The translations under genes were made by a program, and so were the position numbers. Below the pieces are notes generated by a model that was not told the origin of the DNA, searched no databases, and saw nothing but the letters and a program-made list of their open reading frames with translations. This document shows positions 8,855-16,097 of a stretch of DNA of 39,616 nt, piece by piece (the stretch's first letter is position 1; every line of letters begins with the position of its first letter). The DNA is from Hyphomicrobiales bacterium (GTDB lineage: Bacteria > Pseudomonadota > Alphaproteobacteria > Rhizobiales > Xanthobacteraceae): contig JAJPKK010000001.1 of NCBI GenBank assembly GCA_021323775.1, forward strand, positions 1 to 39,616. The letters are read 5' to 3'.

Positions 8855-9424
8855 TCACTTGAGCCTGTCCACGTCGATGCCGACCGTGACAGCGCCGATG
8901 GCTTTGCCGGTTGCGGGATCCTTGATGGTGAGACTGGCTTGCGAGATGTTTCGACCGTTGTCCTTTTCCACCTTGTCGACGAAGATCGCGTCGGGTCCGA
9001 CCTGATAGGTCTTCCAGTATTTGGCTTCGTCGCCCTGATTGAAGTCTTGTGTCAAATCCGTCTGCCCGACGTTCAGCCCTTTATTGTCGAATACAAAGAT
9101 CTCAAAGATCACTCCGTTTGCTGATTCCTTTTTCTTCCGGAGGAAGGCGGACAGTTCGTTGTTCATTTTGGAAGCGATGAGCTTCTTGTCAGATCGATCG
9201 ATCCAGCCATTGTCGAGCTTGTTGATGTCGTAATTCTTGAGTTTGGCGTACTCGACGTTTTGTTTGTTTATGGCGGCTACAACGAGTGGGTCGGAGAGCC
9301 ACGGTTTGACATTGGCGAGAACATAATCAGTGACCGGTTTCACATGTGGCTCATCAGCGACTGCGATACCGAGTCCCAGCGCCAAGCCGGCAGTGATGAT
9401 TGCGATTTGTATGAACCTCATCAT
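8855..9424 (-). CDS. Periplasmic Cache/PAS-like sensor-domain protein
   Basis: A 189-residue protein with a clear signal peptide (hydrophobic core to about residue 20, cleavage near AVADEP). The mature part reads like a single extracytoplasmic Cache domain: an N-terminal helix, WIDR, FVFDNKGLNVGQTDLT, the YWKTYQVGPDAIFVD strand, and a C-terminal GKAIGAVTVGIDVDRL strand. There is no transmembrane or signalling domain after it, so it may be a soluble periplasmic ligand-binding protein rather than a receptor. Tandem ATG codons at 9424 and 9421 follow GGGAGG. The stop of the upstream small gene sits inside them, implying coupled translation under the 9725-9769 riboswitch. Confidence 0.8.
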   Translation of the reverse strand: MMRFIQIAIITAGLALGLGIAVADEPHVKPVTDYVLANVKPWLSDPLVVAAINKQNVEYAKLKNYDINKLDNGWIDRSDKKLIASKMNNELSAFLRKKKESANGVIFEIFVFDNKGLNVGQTDLTQDFNQGDEAKYWKTYQVGPDAIFVDKVEKDNGRNISQASLTIKDPATGKAIGAVTVGIDVDRLK

Positions 9425-9696
9425 GGTGACATCCTCCCGATCAATCGTCGTGCATGTGGGTTTTCGCCGTCATTCTCATGAGTGCCTATGCGGGCCAGGC
9501 ACGATGGACTTAGCCGCCTGTAGCTTTCGCAGTAGGTGCAGCCGGCGGCCGCCGCAGCGCAGCAGCCGCATTCTCCGCCGGAGCCCGACGTGATCCCGGG
9601 AGATTCTTGGAGGTGTGACGGTGAGCGCCGAACGAAGTATCGGCGGTTGCTCATGGCGCCTGCTGCGCCGCGTCCCCGCGCGGACTTGGCCATCAT
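9421..9696 (-). CDS. Small Cys-cluster protein under a fluoride riboswitch
   Basis: A 91-residue reading frame rich in Arg and Ser, with a cysteine cluster GGECGCC, then AAAAAGCTYC. It matches no family I know. Support for expression comes from context. AGGAGG stands 4 nt before the first ATG (9696) and 7 nt before the second (9693). That site forms the 3' arm of the hairpin following a fluoride aptamer. The stop codon overlaps the ATGATG of the next gene. It could be a real metal- or thiol-binding protein, or a leader whose translation opens the downstream start. Composition alone does not prove it is a functional protein. Confidence 0.5.
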   Translation of the reverse strand: MMAKSARGRGAAGAMSNRRYFVRRSPSHLQESPGITSGSGGECGCCAAAAAGCTYCESYRRLSPSCLARIGTHENDGENPHARRLIGRMSP

Positions 9697-9699
9697 GCC

Positions 9700-9733
9700 A
9701 CCTCCTACCGAAGCTCAAGCTTCGCCAGGAGTC
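9700..9733 (-). promoter_or_regulatory. Shine-Dalgarno-sequestering hairpin of the riboswitch
   Basis: On the minus strand ACTCCT, the pseudoknot strand of the aptamer, can instead pair with AGGAGGT just before the start codon. The inner arms CGAAGC and GCTTCG close a TTGA loop. Fluoride binding would hold ACTCCT in the pseudoknot and free the ribosome-binding site. There is no U-tract, so control is probably translational. Confidence 0.7.
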
Positions 9734-9769
9734 ATTGGCCCATCGGCGCTTAAGGCGAACTCCACCGCC
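9725..9769 (-). promoter_or_regulatory. Fluoride riboswitch (variant aptamer)
   Basis: Read on the minus strand, P1 is GGCG...CGCC enclosing GTGGAGTT. The joining strand TTAAGCGCC and the GGGCC arm give P3, and AATGACTCCT supplies the pseudoknot partner of GGAGT. Two positions that are A and U in the consensus are G (9765) and C (9737 region) here. In the known structure these two form the long-range A6-U38 pair, so the change looks compensatory. It lies 28 nt upstream of the Cys-cluster gene and could control the whole minus-strand run down to the MutS-like pair. Confidence 0.82.
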
Positions 9770-9775
9770 ACGCCT

Positions 9776-9804
9776 TTTGTAAGATGACCGAAAGAGATTG
9801 GCAA
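9776..9804 (-). promoter_or_regulatory. Candidate promoter for the 9725-9769 riboswitch
   Basis: The minus strand has TTGCCA (9804-9799), a 17-nt spacer and TACAAA (9781-9776). The -10 ends 6 nt before P1 of the aptamer, so the transcript would begin at the aptamer itself, as at four other riboswitches in the window. Confidence 0.55.
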
Positions 9805-9839
9805 TCGCAAAATGTTGATGATCCGGCTCATCCGCGGGC

Positions 9840-10469
9840 TTATCGCGCATTGGCTGGACCGCGGGTGGCCGGATCCAGTGCAGCGGACCGCGGCGCATGC
9901 GATTTGCTTACAACGTCGAAGCTACCCGCGGGCGTAGCCAGGTGGTGCACGTCGATGACACGGCCGTGCGGCGTGTCACATCCCGTGCCTTGAATTTGAA
10001 TGTGGGCGCCTGGCCGCAGACGCTCTTTGATTTGCTCTGCTTGCTTCAGTGTCATGCGGACAATGGTCCCATTGTCGAGGAGTACGCCACGGACTTTGCC
10101 CTTGGGGGTGAACAGCGTCAGTCGGACTGTCCCCGCAGCGGACATCGGCATTTGCGTGACCGGCCTGCTCTTGCCGGTCGCATGGTTTGATGGACCACGA
10201 TCGATGATTTCGACTCCGTCCGCGCATTCGAGGGCAACCGCCGCGATGACATCGGCCCCGCGCGGCTTCAGTCCGCGGACACCGACCGTAGCGCCCGGTT
10301 TAAGCAGGGCGCTCACGTCATCGGCCATGTGCGACGGGAAATGCACGAGCTTGAAGCCGCCGTCACCGAGGTCGAGCAATAGTCCGTCGAGCTCTCCCTG
10401 CCCGTTCACCGTAAATCGCTCGATAGTCCCCTTGATCAAGGGCAACTGCGCGGGATCGATCCAATGCAT
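9840..10469 (-). CDS. Hypothetical OB-fold-like protein
   Basis: A 209-residue soluble protein made of two similar halves of beta-rich sequence. The first half has TIERFTVNGQGELDGLLLDLGDG...HFPSHMADDV, and the second has TVRLTLFTPKGKVRGVLLDNGTIVRMT. Phrases such as GATVGVRGLKP and GAHIQIQGTG look like the strand-turn pattern of OB folds. I do not know a function. ATG 10469 follows AAGGA at normal distance. It lies upstream of the riboswitch promoter and is therefore not under that switch. Confidence 0.65.
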   Translation of the reverse strand: MHWIDPAQLPLIKGTIERFTVNGQGELDGLLLDLGDGGFKLVHFPSHMADDVSALLKPGATVGVRGLKPRGADVIAAVALECADGVEIIDRGPSNHATGKSRPVTQMPMSAAGTVRLTLFTPKGKVRGVLLDNGTIVRMTLKQAEQIKERLRPGAHIQIQGTGCDTPHGRVIDVHHLATPAGSFDVVSKSHAPRSAALDPATRGPANAR

Positions 10470-10552
10470 GTGCTGGTCCTTCTGATCTGAAGGAATTTCG
10501 CGCGACTAAGGAGATGCATGGATGTGGGCCGCGTAATGCGACAAGCAGTTGA

Positions 10553-11446
10553 TCAGCCCACATCGGCGCGCGCTCCGCCGACAATCTCGCGCAAATCATT
10601 CAGGCGCTGCAGGGTATCCAACGCACGCGCTTGGTCCGATGCTGCGAGTCCGAGAACGATGGCCTCCAAGACAACAAGCGTCGTGCCGTGCAGGGCGACA
10701 CGATTGGCCTGGCCGCGTTTCGCGGGAACCACAACGTCGGCCCGCCGTGTGAGCTTTTTCTCGAGCGTGTCAGTAATGAGGACCGTTGGCAGGTGAAGCT
10801 TTCGCGCTTGCGCAAAGGTCGCGGCTATCTCGCGGTATGAGCGGCCGTAGGCCAGGACTAGCAATGCGTCGTGTTCACGCAAGTCAATAAGCTGATCGGC
10901 AAGCGCGATCCCCGTTGCATCAAGGGCGCGAGCCTGGCGGCCGTTCCGTGTCAGCAGGATAGTGACATAGTGCGCCAACGGCGCCGACGGACCAATGCCG
11001 AACACAACGATTCGCTGGGCGCGGTGCAGCTGCGATACGGCACTCGTGATCTTTGCTCTTATCTCGGGAGAGCGAACCGCTTCGATAGCCTCGCTGTGCG
11101 TGTCAAGTACGAGGTCAATGGCCCGATCGGCGCTTTCCCCAACCTCGGCGAGGGTTCTTCGCATGTCATCGGCCGGCGTTGAACGCCGTTCGAGCGTTGT
11201 AGCCAACACCTGCCGGAGATCAGCAAGGCCCTCGAAACCGAGAGCTTGTACGGTCCGGACCACGGTCGCATCGGATGTCCCGATGCTTGCGGCCAAGTCT
11301 GCAGCCGAACTCGCCAGCACCGCGGCGCGGTTTTGATCGATGAATTTCGCGACCCTGTGCGCTGCCGGAGACAGGGATCGGTCGTGGGCGCGAAGTCGAT
11401 CGCGGAAGGAATCGACGCCCTCTCTTGTTGCACTTCCTTGAACCAT
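10553..11446 (-). CDS. MurR/RpiR-family transcriptional regulator
   Basis: About 297 residues: an N-terminal helix-turn-helix (SPAAHRVAKFIDQNRAAV, then AADLAASIGTSDATVVRTVQ) followed by a SIS sugar-phosphate isomerase-like domain (RIVVFGIGPSAPLAHYV; DALLVLAYGRSYREI; VLITDT). RpiR regulators bind palindromes and sense phosphosugars. ATG 11446 (MVQGSATREG) is a reasonable start. ATG 11479 (MNCNVC) is in frame further upstream but would put the palindrome inside the coding region. The gene is divergent from the membrane-protein pair beginning at 11659, which it probably controls together with itself. Confidence 0.85.
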   Translation of the reverse strand: MVQGSATREGVDSFRDRLRAHDRSLSPAAHRVAKFIDQNRAAVLASSAADLAASIGTSDATVVRTVQALGFEGLADLRQVLATTLERRSTPADDMRRTLAEVGESADRAIDLVLDTHSEAIEAVRSPEIRAKITSAVSQLHRAQRIVVFGIGPSAPLAHYVTILLTRNGRQARALDATGIALADQLIDLREHDALLVLAYGRSYREIAATFAQARKLHLPTVLITDTLEKKLTRRADVVVPAKRGQANRVALHGTTLVVLEAIVLGLAASDQARALDTLQRLNDLREIVGGARADVG

Positions 11447-11458
11447 TCCTCGATCTCT

Positions 11459-11500
11459 GTAGCATACGTTGCAATTCATAGTAATTGTAGTATATGCTGC
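11459..11500. promoter_or_regulatory. Imperfect palindrome, candidate RpiR operator
   Basis: Two 18-base arms, 11459-11476 and 11483-11500, are inverted repeats with 13 matching positions and a 6-base centre. The outer cores are GTAGCATA and TATGCTGC, and the inner cores are CAATT and AATTG. The position directly upstream of the regulator start and between divergent genes fits an autoregulatory operator. Confidence 0.5.
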
Positions 11501-11658
11501 AGTCGCCGGCAACCCCGTATGCCAGGCAATGAAAGGCACCAAGTCACGGTCCTTCGCGCTGGTGATCCGTCTTGCACGGGAATGGCAACGACGTGCGGGT
11601 GGACCGTCCCGCGTTGTGGGTCTTCGCTTGCTCGCGATCGAGCATTACGGAGGAGATC

Positions 11659-12420
11659 ATGACTGTTTGGACGAATGTCGGCCCGTCGGTCGCTGCCGCA
11701 TTCCTTGGTTCGCTGGTTGAATTTGTCGAGGCGCTGACCATCGTGCTTGCCGTTGGGACGGTGCGTGGATGGCGTCCCGCGCTGCTTGGAACGCTTGCCG
11801 GCGCTGTGCTGCTTGCCGTTTTGGTCGTTCTCATTGGCCCCTTGTTGCACTACATCAAAATCGGCCTGCTGCAACTCGTCGTCGGAGTACTCTTGCTCCT
11901 GTTCGGTATGCGGTGGCTCCGCAAGGCAATTCTTCGCACGGCCGGAATCATCCCGCTTCACGACGAAGCGGCAGCCTACGCTTCTGAAACAGCCGAGCTC
12001 CGAGCCGCAGGCCCGGTTGCGACGCTGCTCTTCGACCCGATTGCGGTGGTGACGACGTTCAAGGCGGTGGTGCTGGAAGGCATCGAGGTGGTCTTTATCG
12101 TGATTGCGGTTGGCGCCGCCGGTGACATGCTGGTGCCGGCAAGCATCGGGGCCGCTTTCGCTGGTGCCCTCGTTATTGCGCTCGGCTTGATCTTGCATCG
12201 CCCGCTTGCCCGCGTACCAGAGAATGCGCTCAAGTTCGCGGTCGGAGTGCTGATTTCCGCTTTTGGAATCTATTGGGTTGGCGAAGGGCTGGGCTTTGGT
12301 TGGCCAGGGGAAGACCTCGCGATCGTCGTGCTGGCATGCCTTCTTCTCGTCACAGCTCTTGTGGCGTCACGATTGGCACGCGGACGGCGCATTCCCGTGG
12401 TCATTGGAGATGCAGCATGA
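11659..12420 (+). CDS. Multi-pass membrane protein (COG4280-like)
   Basis: A 253-residue protein with about seven membrane helices. Two helices carry similar acidic motifs, SLVEFVEALTIVLAVG near the N-terminus and LEGIEVVFIVIAVG near residue 160, suggesting an internal duplication like that in cation permeases with Glu-x-x-Glu helices. I associate it with the COG4280 group of uncharacterised membrane proteins; iron/metal or anion transport is possible but unproven. ATG 11659 has the strong site GGAGGA. The next gene overlaps its stop. The divergent RpiR-type regulator and the palindrome between them suggest regulation by a small metabolite rather than by fluoride. Confidence 0.7.
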   Translation: MTVWTNVGPSVAAAFLGSLVEFVEALTIVLAVGTVRGWRPALLGTLAGAVLLAVLVVLIGPLLHYIKIGLLQLVVGVLLLLFGMRWLRKAILRTAGIIPLHDEAAAYASETAELRAAGPVATLLFDPIAVVTTFKAVVLEGIEVVFIVIAVGAAGDMLVPASIGAAFAGALVIALGLILHRPLARVPENALKFAVGVLISAFGIYWVGEGLGFGWPGEDLAIVVLACLLLVTALVASRLARGRRIPVVIGDAA

Positions 12421-12638
12421 GCGCGCTTGTTACCGCCCTGCGTGAGCTGTGGGGCTTATTCGTCGACGATGGCAGCTTGGCGCTCGCGCTCGTCCTCTGG
12501 TGTGCGGCCGTCGGATTGATTCTGCCGCGCATTGGCGTGTCGGGGGAGTGGAGCGGACCGATTCTATTTATTGGCTGCCTTGTCATTCTGCTCGGCAACA
12601 TCGCGCTCGCTGCACGGCGTCACCGCAGCGTGCGATAG
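12417..12638 (+). CDS. Small two-helix membrane protein
   Basis: A 73-residue protein with two hydrophobic helices (about LALALVLWCAAVGLILP and GPILFIGCLVILLGNIA) and a basic C-terminus RRHRSVR. The ATG overlaps the stop of the preceding membrane-protein gene (ATGA), so the two are translationally coupled and the small protein is probably an accessory subunit. I do not recognise the family. Bases 12639-12880 hold no gene; a TATAAT box at 12679 could belong to a promoter but lacks a good -35. Confidence 0.6.
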   Translation: MSALVTALRELWGLFVDDGSLALALVLWCAAVGLILPRIGVSGEWSGPILFIGCLVILLGNIALAARRHRSVR

Positions 12639-12880
12639 ATTTCTCGCTGGGGGCGTCCAGCCTGGAGGATCCGAGCATTGTTATAATGATGATCCGACAA
12701 TACCGATGTTGTGATCATAATACGCACCTCCAAGAGGATCTTTGGCGCACGGCCGTAGAGCCGATTCACCTGCGCTCATCACCGTGTTTCGCCCATATCT
12801 CCCTAGTTGTACGGTACCTGCCTCCGTCACTCGGCGAGAGGCTGCGGTCGATTTCGGGGTCATGAAGGCAGGGACCGAAG

Positions 12881-13324
12881 ATGATTTTCAATCAAGCACA
12901 GACGCGCTGTCTCGTGGCAACGTTCAAATACATGGATCAGAGTCTGGAAAACGCCCTTCGCGCCGCCACTGGCGAAGCCAATGATCAAGCTCTTTGCCCA
13001 GAATACGTGTTGGACGTTATGCCGGCACAGCAAGTTGCACTGAAAGGGCAACTTATGCGGTTCCGCAACGTGCTACGACAATTTCTCGAACGGCAACAGG
13101 TCGCAATAGAGCCTTCAACCAGCGCCATAGCCGCTTTCAAGACGGCGATCGAGTTTGCGGAAATATCTCTCTACGAGATCCGACCGAAAGGTTTGGCTGC
13201 TTTTGGCCCGCTCACTTCCGAAGGTACTGCGGAAGTCGTGCGGTTGATCGAGGATCTAACCCAAATCACGACTGATATGATGGCAATCTGCAACGGCGTA
13301 ATGCCATCGGGGCCACGGCCATAG
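12881..13324 (+). CDS. Hypothetical helical protein
   Basis: A 147-residue protein predicted to be almost wholly alpha-helical, with YMDQSLENALRAATGEAND, a QVALKGQLMRFRNVLRQFLERQQ amphipathic stretch and a C-terminal EVVRLIEDLTQITTDMMAI helix. No signal peptide, membrane segment or metal motif is visible, and I do not recognise the family. ATG 12881 has only a weak purine-rich site (GAAG). It lies between the membrane-protein pair and a PAP2 gene in the same direction. Confidence 0.55.
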   Translation: MIFNQAQTRCLVATFKYMDQSLENALRAATGEANDQALCPEYVLDVMPAQQVALKGQLMRFRNVLRQFLERQQVAIEPSTSAIAAFKTAIEFAEISLYEIRPKGLAAFGPLTSEGTAEVVRLIEDLTQITTDMMAICNGVMPSGPRP

Positions 13325-13405
13325 ACCTCCACGCGCCTTAGATGCGACCGGTCCGCGCGCTTAGTCGCACATTTTCGCAGCGCCGCAATCGTTGGGGAAT
13401 GCACC

Positions 13406-14092
13406 ATGATCGACCTAAAGGCTTGGCTTATTAGCCTCGCGGCCATCGCTGGGGCTGTGGCGGGTTCATACATTTGGATCGATCGACCGTTAGCACTGTT
13501 TTCACACAGCTACCTGCGAGACTATTGGGTGTTTGATCGCCTAACCTTGATCCCCGAGTGGTTTCCCCTAATTGCGGTTCTGCTGCTTGTCGCATTTGGT
13601 GCACGAGCTTTGACCGGTCGATCGCTATCGACGCCCGGCCGGGTCGCGGCGCTGGGCAGCATCAGTCTCATCGCGGCGCGAGCAATAAAGGACCAACTCA
13701 AGTTCGCCTTTGGGCGTACCTGGCCTGAAACATGGGCACACGATAATCCATCGTTCATTCGGGACGGAATTTATGGTTTCCATCCGTTCCACGGTGGCGC
13801 CGGCTTCGATGCGTTTCCATCGGGACATGCCACAGCGATTTGTGCGGTGATGTCAGTGCTCTGGCTTTGCTATCCAAAATTGCGCGCTTTGTATGCCCTC
13901 TGCGCCGTGGCTGTGTCCATTGGATTGATCGGCGCGAACTATCATTTTCTCGGCGACGTCATTGCCGGTTGTTTTCTCGGAGCATCCGCTGGCGTGATGA
14001 CCGTGGCTCTTGCCGAGTCAAATGGCCGGTCGATGTCGCAGAAGATGACCAGGTCGCGGGGTAGTTGGATTGCTTCGGACAGCGAAAGCTGA
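13406..14092 (+). CDS. PAP2-superfamily membrane protein with altered motif 3
   Basis: A 228-residue protein with about six membrane helices. Motif 1 is KFAFGRTWPE, and motif 2 is FPSGHAT with the catalytic His present. Motif 3 appears as GLIGANYHFLGD: the nucleophile His and the Asp are present, but the Arg six residues before the His is Leu. Related proteins with this ANYHFLGD form exist, so it may be active on a different substrate. The probable reaction is dephosphorylation of a lipid phosphate at the membrane. ATG 13406 follows GGGGAA. It is the second PAP2 protein in the window and unlike the one at 6017-6793 in its motifs. Confidence 0.82.
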   Translation: MIDLKAWLISLAAIAGAVAGSYIWIDRPLALFSHSYLRDYWVFDRLTLIPEWFPLIAVLLLVAFGARALTGRSLSTPGRVAALGSISLIAARAIKDQLKFAFGRTWPETWAHDNPSFIRDGIYGFHPFHGGAGFDAFPSGHATAICAVMSVLWLCYPKLRALYALCAVAVSIGLIGANYHFLGDVIAGCFLGASAGVMTVALAESNGRSMSQKMTRSRGSWIASDSES

Positions 14093-14132
14093 GCACGTGT
14101 TCAGCAATGACGGGCTCGGCTGAAAATAACGA

Positions 14133-14552
14133 CTATTGATGGTTCGAGATCGAATGTCGCCAACGATTTATAGAGTTCCGATGATGCTTCCAAGCTTCAT
14201 ATCGTTGGGCAGCCCGTCGCCATCTGGCGATCGACCGGTTCACGGCGTCGCTGTCCGGGCGGAAATCGGCGAGCCGAATGGCGGCACGTGTGGCAACGGT
14301 GATGTTGTGATCCAACAGAAGTTGGGGATCGACCAGCAGCTCTTGCTCGCAACGTCCGTTATGGATCGCGACAATCGCGCGGCGATCAAGATCAGCATGA
14401 AACACCAGAGGACAAGCGGAAGGCTGAAGTTCTGGCACGTAGTAGCGCGTCGCAAACCAGCACGCGATGTCCCTGCTCCACGTCCATGATAGACCCAAGG
14501 CGGCACGCCTGTATTCGGCCTTGTCGACAGTGACGCCACGCCAAGCTGACAC
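14133..14552 (-). CDS. Hypothetical protein, uncertain
   Basis: A 139-residue frame starting at GTG 14552. From about residue 35 onward (YYVPELQPSACPLVFHADLD, then QELLVDPQLLLDHNITVATRAA) the codons have the G/C-ending bias of real genes in this window, and the end is rich in Arg and His. The first 30 residues and the start codon are poorly supported, so the true start may be internal or the gene may be partly decayed. No known domain is evident. Confidence 0.35.
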   Translation of the reverse strand: MSAWRGVTVDKAEYRRAALGLSWTWSRDIACWFATRYYVPELQPSACPLVFHADLDRRAIVAIHNGRCEQELLVDPQLLLDHNITVATRAAIRLADFRPDSDAVNRSIARWRRAAQRYEAWKHHRNSINRWRHSISNHQ

Positions 14553-14593
14553 GCTTTTGGATGGATTTAGTGTCAGAGCCGGCGCAACGTTCT

Positions 14594-14884
14594 TCAGAGC
14601 GCGAATCGCTCGGCTGACCCGAAGGCAGCAATGGCTTCGTGCTCATCATGATCCCACGCTGCCAAAAGGGCATAATATGCAGCCTCGGAGCCGACGAGCC
14701 AGCGATGCTCGTAGAGGCCGACTGCTGCTCTTCCACGGTCGCAGTTTGGCAAAACCAGCATAAGTGATCGGGCGTCATCAACAGATCGGATGACGGCATA
14801 GTCAAAGTCGGATGGCAGGCCGGCGGGGAGAGCAGCGAACCAGTGTGCCTCGACGGATGTCATGGGTCCATTCTTCGTCAACAT
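14594..14884 (-). CDS. Small hypothetical protein
   Basis: About 96 residues starting MLTKNGPMTSVEAHWFAALP and containing YAVIRSVDDARSLMLVLPNC and GLYEHRWLVGSEAAYYALLA. Composition and periodicity look like a real cytosolic protein, but I know no family. The frame is open far upstream; I chose ATG 14884 (or 14863) because the upstream part overlaps a fluoride riboswitch and a gene on the other strand. It is divergent from that riboswitch. Confidence 0.5.
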   Translation of the reverse strand: MLTKNGPMTSVEAHWFAALPAGLPSDFDYAVIRSVDDARSLMLVLPNCDRGRAAVGLYEHRWLVGSEAAYYALLAAWDHDEHEAIAAFGSAERFAL

Positions 14885-15004
14885 CGTACTGGGACGGCGG
14901 CGGCGATAACGAGCGTACAACGGTGACACTCTGGTTGAAGTTCCGTGGCCGCACGTGAGCCCTGAGCCCCGTCGGTCTGTTGTGCTTAAGGTGCCATGCA
15001 CGTC

Positions 15005-15032
15005 TTGACGATAAGATCGAATTTGGTAGCGT
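15005..15032 (+). promoter_or_regulatory. Candidate promoter for the 15040-15084 riboswitch
   Basis: TTGACG at 15005-15010, a 16-nt spacer and TAGCGT at 15027-15032. The -10 ends 7 nt before P1, so transcription would begin at the aptamer. Confidence 0.55.
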
Positions 15033-15039
15033 ATCAGTC

Positions 15040-15084
15040 GGGCATGGAGTCGCCCTGACCTGCCGAAAGGCTGATGACTCCTAC
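15040..15084 (+). promoter_or_regulatory. Fluoride riboswitch
   Basis: P1 is GGGC...GCCC around ATGGAGTC. P3 is TGCC-GAAA-GGC, followed by TGATGACTCCTAC. GGAGTC and GACTCC give a six-pair pseudoknot. The last bases overlap the 5' arm of an intrinsic terminator, the normal arrangement for a fluoride ON switch acting on transcription. It leads to the orphan at 15374 and possibly to smc. Confidence 0.93.
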
Positions 15085-15113
15085 CGCGGATCGTCGCGGT
15101 GGGGTCTTTTTTT
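15077..15113 (+). terminator. Riboswitch-controlled intrinsic terminator
   Basis: ACTCCTACCGCG pairs with CGCGGTGGGGT over a GATCGT loop and is followed by seven T. The 5' arm is also the pseudoknot strand of the aptamer, so fluoride binding and termination are mutually exclusive. Confidence 0.88.
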
Positions 15114-15114
15114 G

Positions 15115-15138
15115 AACCCACCGAGAGGTGGGTTTTTT
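15115..15138 (+). terminator. Second intrinsic terminator in the same leader
   Basis: AACCCACC pairs with GGTGGGTT over GAGA, followed by a T-run. It does not overlap the aptamer, so it is either a back-up terminator after the regulated one or a terminator for another transcript. Bases 15139-15373 otherwise show no clear element. Confidence 0.75.
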
Positions 15139-15373
15139 GTTGCCGGCGTCTGTGGCCGAAGAGCCATCGTTGGAAGTGCTGCTTTGCGACTTCCCCGCTC
15201 TTCCAACGGACATAAGGCATCGCCCGACTAAAATGGTCGGACGAAACTTCCCACCGCGATATCTGCCTTGACGTTGTCTCTGCCGCGCGGGTCGATGACT
15301 CGCGGGAAAGGAGTCTGATTGAACAAAGGACCCGCATCTTCTGCTGACAGCTAGCAAAAATGGAGCGCCTTCG

Positions 15374-15802
15374 ATGTGTGATTACAGTCTGCACAATGTC
15401 GTTTCGCGGCCGGCGCAGGTCGGCGACGAACTTATTACGACAAACTTCGTCAACTCCATCACACGGGGTTTCTGCGCCGTCGGCGAACCAAACGTGGCCG
15501 TGTGCCTGCTGCCGGGCACCGAGCTTGCGTTCAAACAGGAAGCCGAGTGCGATCATCCATTTGCCCGGTTGGTCCCAAGTCTCCGCTTCGGAAAGCTTGG
15601 ACAGACCATGGCGCGTTTTCGTCAGATCAATACGACGAGACAGGATACGCACCACGATGCTCTGGAATTCGCAAACGGCAAGATCGTGCTAGTGACGCGT
15701 CTCCGTCTTGGACAGCACGCGATTGTGCTGCAACTGCCGGCGCATCGAAACCAAGATGAAACGCAACGCGAAGAGCGGACGCATCTAGTGCTTGTCGGCT
15801 GA
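15374..15802 (+). CDS. Orphan protein under a fluoride riboswitch
   Basis: A 142-residue soluble protein beginning MCDYSLHNVVSRPAQVGDEL. Its central part, FVNSITRGFCAVGEPNVAVC followed by LLPGTELAF, looks like a compact beta domain, and a basic helix (MARFRQINTTRQDTHHDALEF) follows. I have no functional assignment. ATG 15374 is preceded by GGAG with 8-nt spacing. It is the first gene after the 15040-15084 fluoride switch, so it is probably fluoride-induced. An RNA hairpin 83 nt after its stop could separate it from smc. Confidence 0.7.
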   Translation: MCDYSLHNVVSRPAQVGDELITTNFVNSITRGFCAVGEPNVAVCLLPGTELAFKQEAECDHPFARLVPSLRFGKLGQTMARFRQINTTRQDTHHDALEFANGKIVLVTRLRLGQHAIVLQLPAHRNQDETQREERTHLVLVG

Positions 15803-15884
15803 TGCCGCGTGAACATCTAGGAGAGCCAGCGCAACAGGCGTAAGTCCGTCGCTCTTCGCAGCCGTGCGGTCGTCATTCCGTGGT

Positions 15885-15913
15885 CCTGTCTGCGGTCTTT
15901 GACTGCAGACAGG
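15885..15913 (+). terminator. Strong hairpin after the orphan gene
   Basis: Two 13-base arms (CCTGTCTGCGGTC and GACTGCAGACAGG) pair with one G-U over a TTT loop. No T-run follows, so it could terminate weakly, protect the upstream mRNA end, or lie in the smc leader. Confidence 0.5.
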
Positions 15914-16097
15914 TAGAGAAAACTATCAATGCGCCATAACTATTTGGTGTTTCGAGGCTTTTTCTAGTTCCTCACCGCAATCGTGCGTACTGAGTCGCTG
16001 AACGCGTCAAATACGACACCAAGGTGCGGCCGGCGATGGGACGCTGGGCGAGAGATGCAGTCCTGCGGTCGCCGCCACAAATGGTCGAGGCAGCGGG

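Noticed and set aside
11573-11600. GCACGGGAATGG at 11577 matches the start of the 22541 aptamer
   Set aside because: No complementary P1 strand, no P3 and no GACTCC-type pseudoknot strand follows; the match is 12 bases and probably chance or a decayed relic.
12665-12725. AT-rich quasi-palindrome with TATAAT at 12679
   Set aside because: The arms match poorly and there is no good -35, so I do not call an operator or promoter.
15295-15330. GATGACTCG...AAGGAGTC upstream of the orphan gene looks like part of another aptamer
   Set aside because: There is no P1 with a GGAGT loop at the right distance; GGAGTC here could at most pair with the aptamer at 15040.
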